Source of the DNA: an uncultured Phocaeicola sp.
GTDB lineage: Bacteria > Bacteroidota > Bacteroidia > Bacteroidales > Bacteroidaceae
DNA: 64,000 nucleotides
Direction of reading: 5' to 3'
NCBI GenBank assembly: GCA_944321335.1
Contig: CALUKX010000003.1
Location: 1-64,000, forward strand
The translations under genes and the position numbers were made by a program. The notes under the pieces were generated by a model. It searched no databases. It was not told the DNA's origin and saw nothing but the letters and a program-made list of their open reading frames with translations. Below, piece by piece: positions 62,041 to 64,000 of the stretch (positions are counted from its first letter, which is position 1; each line of letters opens with the position of its first letter).

Positions 62041-63345
62041 TTAGAATGTGATGGTCATTGAGCCCGCATCGTTCGTTTCCTGAGGTTGTGCCGACTGTCT
62101 TTCGGCGGTCGCTCTCGACTGGATAGCTTCCAGAATGGTTTTCGAACGCTGGTAGGTCGGTGTCGTTTCCACCATACTGATGATATCGTCGTTGTCGAGG
62201 TCATCTTGAGTGAAAATATACACGTTGACGCGGCGGCGTTTGTTGCTTCCGCGCGTACCTTCACCGTAATACTTTGTACGGCGGTCGTCACGACGCTGTT
62301 CTTCTTCTTCTTCCTGTTCCAGACGCTGCTGTTCTTCTGCAGAACGTTTGCTCAGTACGTTTTCCATTCCGGGAACGTCCTTGATGCCGAAACCTGTAGC
62401 CAGAATGGTGAATTTTACCTTGTCGCCCAGATTGTCGTCGATGTAAAGTCCCCATTTGGTCTCCACATTTTTGCCGAAGCGGCTCATGAACTCATGAACT
62501 TCATTCATTTCTTCCATCATGAGGTCGCTCTTGCCGCTATAGGAGATGTTGAACAGTATCTTCTTCGAATTGAAGATATCGTTGTTGTTCAGCAACGGTG
62601 AATGAAGAGCATCACTTATAGCTTGAGTGACACGTCCTTCCCCTTCTCCGAAACCGGTACTCATGATTGCCACACCGCCGTCTTTCAACACGGTTTTCAC
62701 GTCGTTGAAGTCGAGGTTGATCTTACCACGGATGGTGATGATTTCTGCAATGCTCTTGGCTGCAATCGACAAGGTATCATCGGCTTTGCCGAATGCGTTG
62801 ATTACGCTCAGGTCGGAATATACGTCACGGAGACGTTCGTTGTTGATGACCAGCAAGGCATCGACATGCTTGCTCATCTCTTCCACACCGTCGAGTGCCT
62901 GGTCGATCTTCTTGTTGCCTTCGAACAGGAACGGAATGGTTACGATACCTACTGTAAGGATATCCATATCCTTAGCTGTCTTGGCGATGATCGGTGCAGC
63001 ACCTGTACCGGTTCCACCGCCCATACCGGCTGTGATGAAAGCCATCTTACAACCGTCGTTCAGCATGTTCTTTACATCCTCCAGACTTTCTTCGGCTGCA
63101 GCCTTTGCGCGTTCCGGGCGGTTGCCGGCTCCCAGGCCTTCCTTGCCCAGCTGGATCTTGATGGGGACAGGCGACTCGTCGAGTGCCTGGTTATCTGTAT
63201 TGCAGACCACGAATGTTACATCGTGGATACCTTCTCTGTACATGTGGTTGACAGCGTTGCCGCCACCACCGCCTACACCGATTACCTTGATGATGCTCGG
63301 TGTACCACTTTGGAAATCGAATGGCATTGTTGATTCGTCTGACAT
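62041..63345 (-). CDS. ftsZ: Cell division protein FtsZ
   Basis: 434 aa tubulin-like GTPase forming the Z ring. Landmarks are VIGVGGGGGNAVNHM (about 21-35), the GTP-binding GGGTGTG at 109-115, and NLDFNDVKTVLKDGGVAIMSTG. The C-terminal linker (about 340-390) is rich in Glu, Gln and Arg, and a conserved-looking tail (RRVNVYIFTQDDLDNDDIISMVETTPTYQR) probably binds FtsA. It lies 32 bases downstream of ftsA on the same strand. Confidence 0.95.
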   Translation of the reverse strand: MSDESTMPFDFQSGTPSIIKVIGVGGGGGNAVNHMYREGIHDVTFVVCNTDNQALDESPVPIKIQLGKEGLGAGNRPERAKAAAEESLEDVKNMLNDGCKMAFITAGMGGGTGTGAAPIIAKTAKDMDILTVGIVTIPFLFEGNKKIDQALDGVEEMSKHVDALLVINNERLRDVYSDLSVINAFGKADDTLSIAAKSIAEIITIRGKINLDFNDVKTVLKDGGVAIMSTGFGEGEGRVTQAISDALHSPLLNNNDIFNSKKILFNISYSGKSDLMMEEMNEVHEFMSRFGKNVETKWGLYIDDNLGDKVKFTILATGFGIKDVPGMENVLSKRSAEEQQRLEQEEEEEQRRDDRRTKYYGEGTRGSNKRRRVNVYIFTQDDLDNDDIISMVETTPTYQRSKTILEAIQSRATAERQSAQPQETNDAGSMTITF

Positions 63346-63377
63346 AATTTTCCTTTCAGTTTATGCGGTGAATATTA

Positions 63378-64000
63378 TTAATCGTTCATAAGATCGTCTG
63401 CTCCGTCCTTCAGTCGGTTGATCCATTTGGTGAACGGATTGTTTTCTTTCTTCAGCTTCTTGATCTTTTCAGTGAGTTCTTCAATCTCATCCTGTTTATC
63501 ATCGATGTTCATGTTTGCTGCAGCTTCAGCTTTTTCGAGAGCGTCGTTGAATTTCTTTTTGTTCATCAGCTTCGTGGCTTCAGCAATCAGCCCTTCACAT
63601 TCCTTCAACCGTTTCTGGGCACGTTCCTTTTCCTGTTGAGCCTTCTGTTCTTCCAGGGCTTTGATGCGTGCGGCTTCTTCGGCTGCTGCTTTTTCCTGCT
63701 CGGCTTTGATCCGGGCTTCTTCGGCTTTCTTCTTTTCTTCCTCTTCCTTTTTCTGGAGGTCGTCGATAAAGTCAAGTTGGTGTCCCTTGCGAGGATCAAT
63801 CTTGCAGCAGTTGTCTTTTCCTGCCATCAACAGTCCGATCAGCGTATTGTGGGTTCCATCAGTCAGCCCGTAATAATCGTCTTGAAGTTCGATTTCTCCG
63901 GCCTGTGCGAAACGGATTTTTTCGATTTTGGTGATTTGTGTGAAAGCTTTGTCGAGGTTCGGAAGTTTTGCGGCCCCGCCGGTAAAGATTACACCGGCCA
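63378..64000 (-). CDS. ftsA: Cell division protein FtsA, C-terminal part (continues beyond the window)
   Basis: The frame is open to the window edge, so the start lies outside. The visible part encodes the end of the actin fold (GVIFTGGAAKLPNLDKAFTQITKI and TDGTHNTLIGLLM), then an unusually long extension of about 140 residues: a Lys/Glu/Ala-rich helix predicted to form a coiled coil, then TKWINRLKDGADDLMND, which resembles the amphipathic membrane-targeting helix that ends FtsA proteins. FtsA tethers FtsZ to the membrane. A shorter internal frame starting at 63830 is only part of this gene. Confidence 0.88.
   Translation of the reverse strand, partial: AGVIFTGGAAKLPNLDKAFTQITKIEKIRFAQAGEIELQDDYYGLTDGTHNTLIGLLMAGKDNCCKIDPRKGHQLDFIDDLQKKEEEEKKKAEEARIKAEQEKAAAEEAARIKALEEQKAQQEKERAQKRLKECEGLIAEATKLMNKKKFNDALEKAEAAANMNIDDKQDEIEELTEKIKKLKKENNPFTKWINRLKDGADDLMND

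Noticed and set aside
62602..63333. Open frames of about 245-255 codons on the plus strand opposite ftsZ
   Set aside because: The ftsZ frame is certain. The opposite frames lack domains and are low-complexity.
63378..63830. Separate 150-residue coiled-coil gene upstream of ftsZ
   Set aside because: The frame stays open to the window edge and encodes the end of an FtsA actin fold just before it, so this is the 3' part of ftsA.

Overview
The window reads as a chromosome segment of a gut Bacteroidaceae (Bacteroides or Phocaeicola type). The evidence is a complete Sus starch locus with SusC/SusD, Bacteroides-type promoters (TTTG, 19-20 bases, TAnnTTTG), abundant Bacteroidetes lipoproteins ending in a Cys plus acidic residues, a DUF3109 protein, and an IS4-type element with a DUF4372-like transposase. 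No phage, plasmid, CRISPR array or rRNA operon was seen.

Layout. 0.2-8.3 kb (minus): an export operon, tolC-like, hlyD-like, a DUF2807 protein and two FtsX-type ABC permeases, with no ATPase gene inside it. 8.5-11.2 kb (plus): a sigma-54 response regulator and histidine kinase. A close match to a -24/-12 promoter and an inverted repeat in the divergent gap suggest this pair drives the export operon. 11.2-15.7 kb (minus): a small membrane protein, then a TonB-dependent receptor with a beta-helix lipoprotein. 16.0-26.8 kb (plus): rimP-nusA-infB, cvpA, sufBCD, sufS and a tiny Cys/Lys-rich exported protein. 26.9-31.9 kb: a split LysO-type exporter, rnhB, a lytic transglycosylase, gpmI and a DUF3109 protein.

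32.1-57.5 kb is the starch region. On the minus strand lie a fimbrial-type lipoprotein, susG, two SusE/F-type lipoproteins, susD, susC, susB, susA and a large LruC/DUF4842 lipoprotein. On the plus strand are a SusR-type regulator and an MFS maltodextrin transporter, convergent with malQ. Starch would be bound by SusD/E/F and cut by SusG at the surface, imported by SusC, cut by SusA and SusB in the periplasm, taken into the cytoplasm by the MFS carrier and processed by MalQ. An intact IS4-family element sits just upstream of the regulator.

57.7-64.0 kb holds housekeeping genes: gyrB, rpsT, tRNA-Glu, recO, a YqeY-type gene, ftsZ and the 3' part of ftsA.

The most notable non-coding signal is a repeated promoter layout upstream of susA, susB and malQ: two GAAAATATAAAT-like boxes 66-67 bases apart, the nearer one 39-40 bases upstream of a TAnnTTTG element that lacks a -33 element. 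A weaker version precedes the LruC/DUF4842 gene. I read this as a candidate SusR operator and predict that the LruC lipoprotein belongs to the starch regulon. All assignments rest on reading the sequence by eye; no database search was run.
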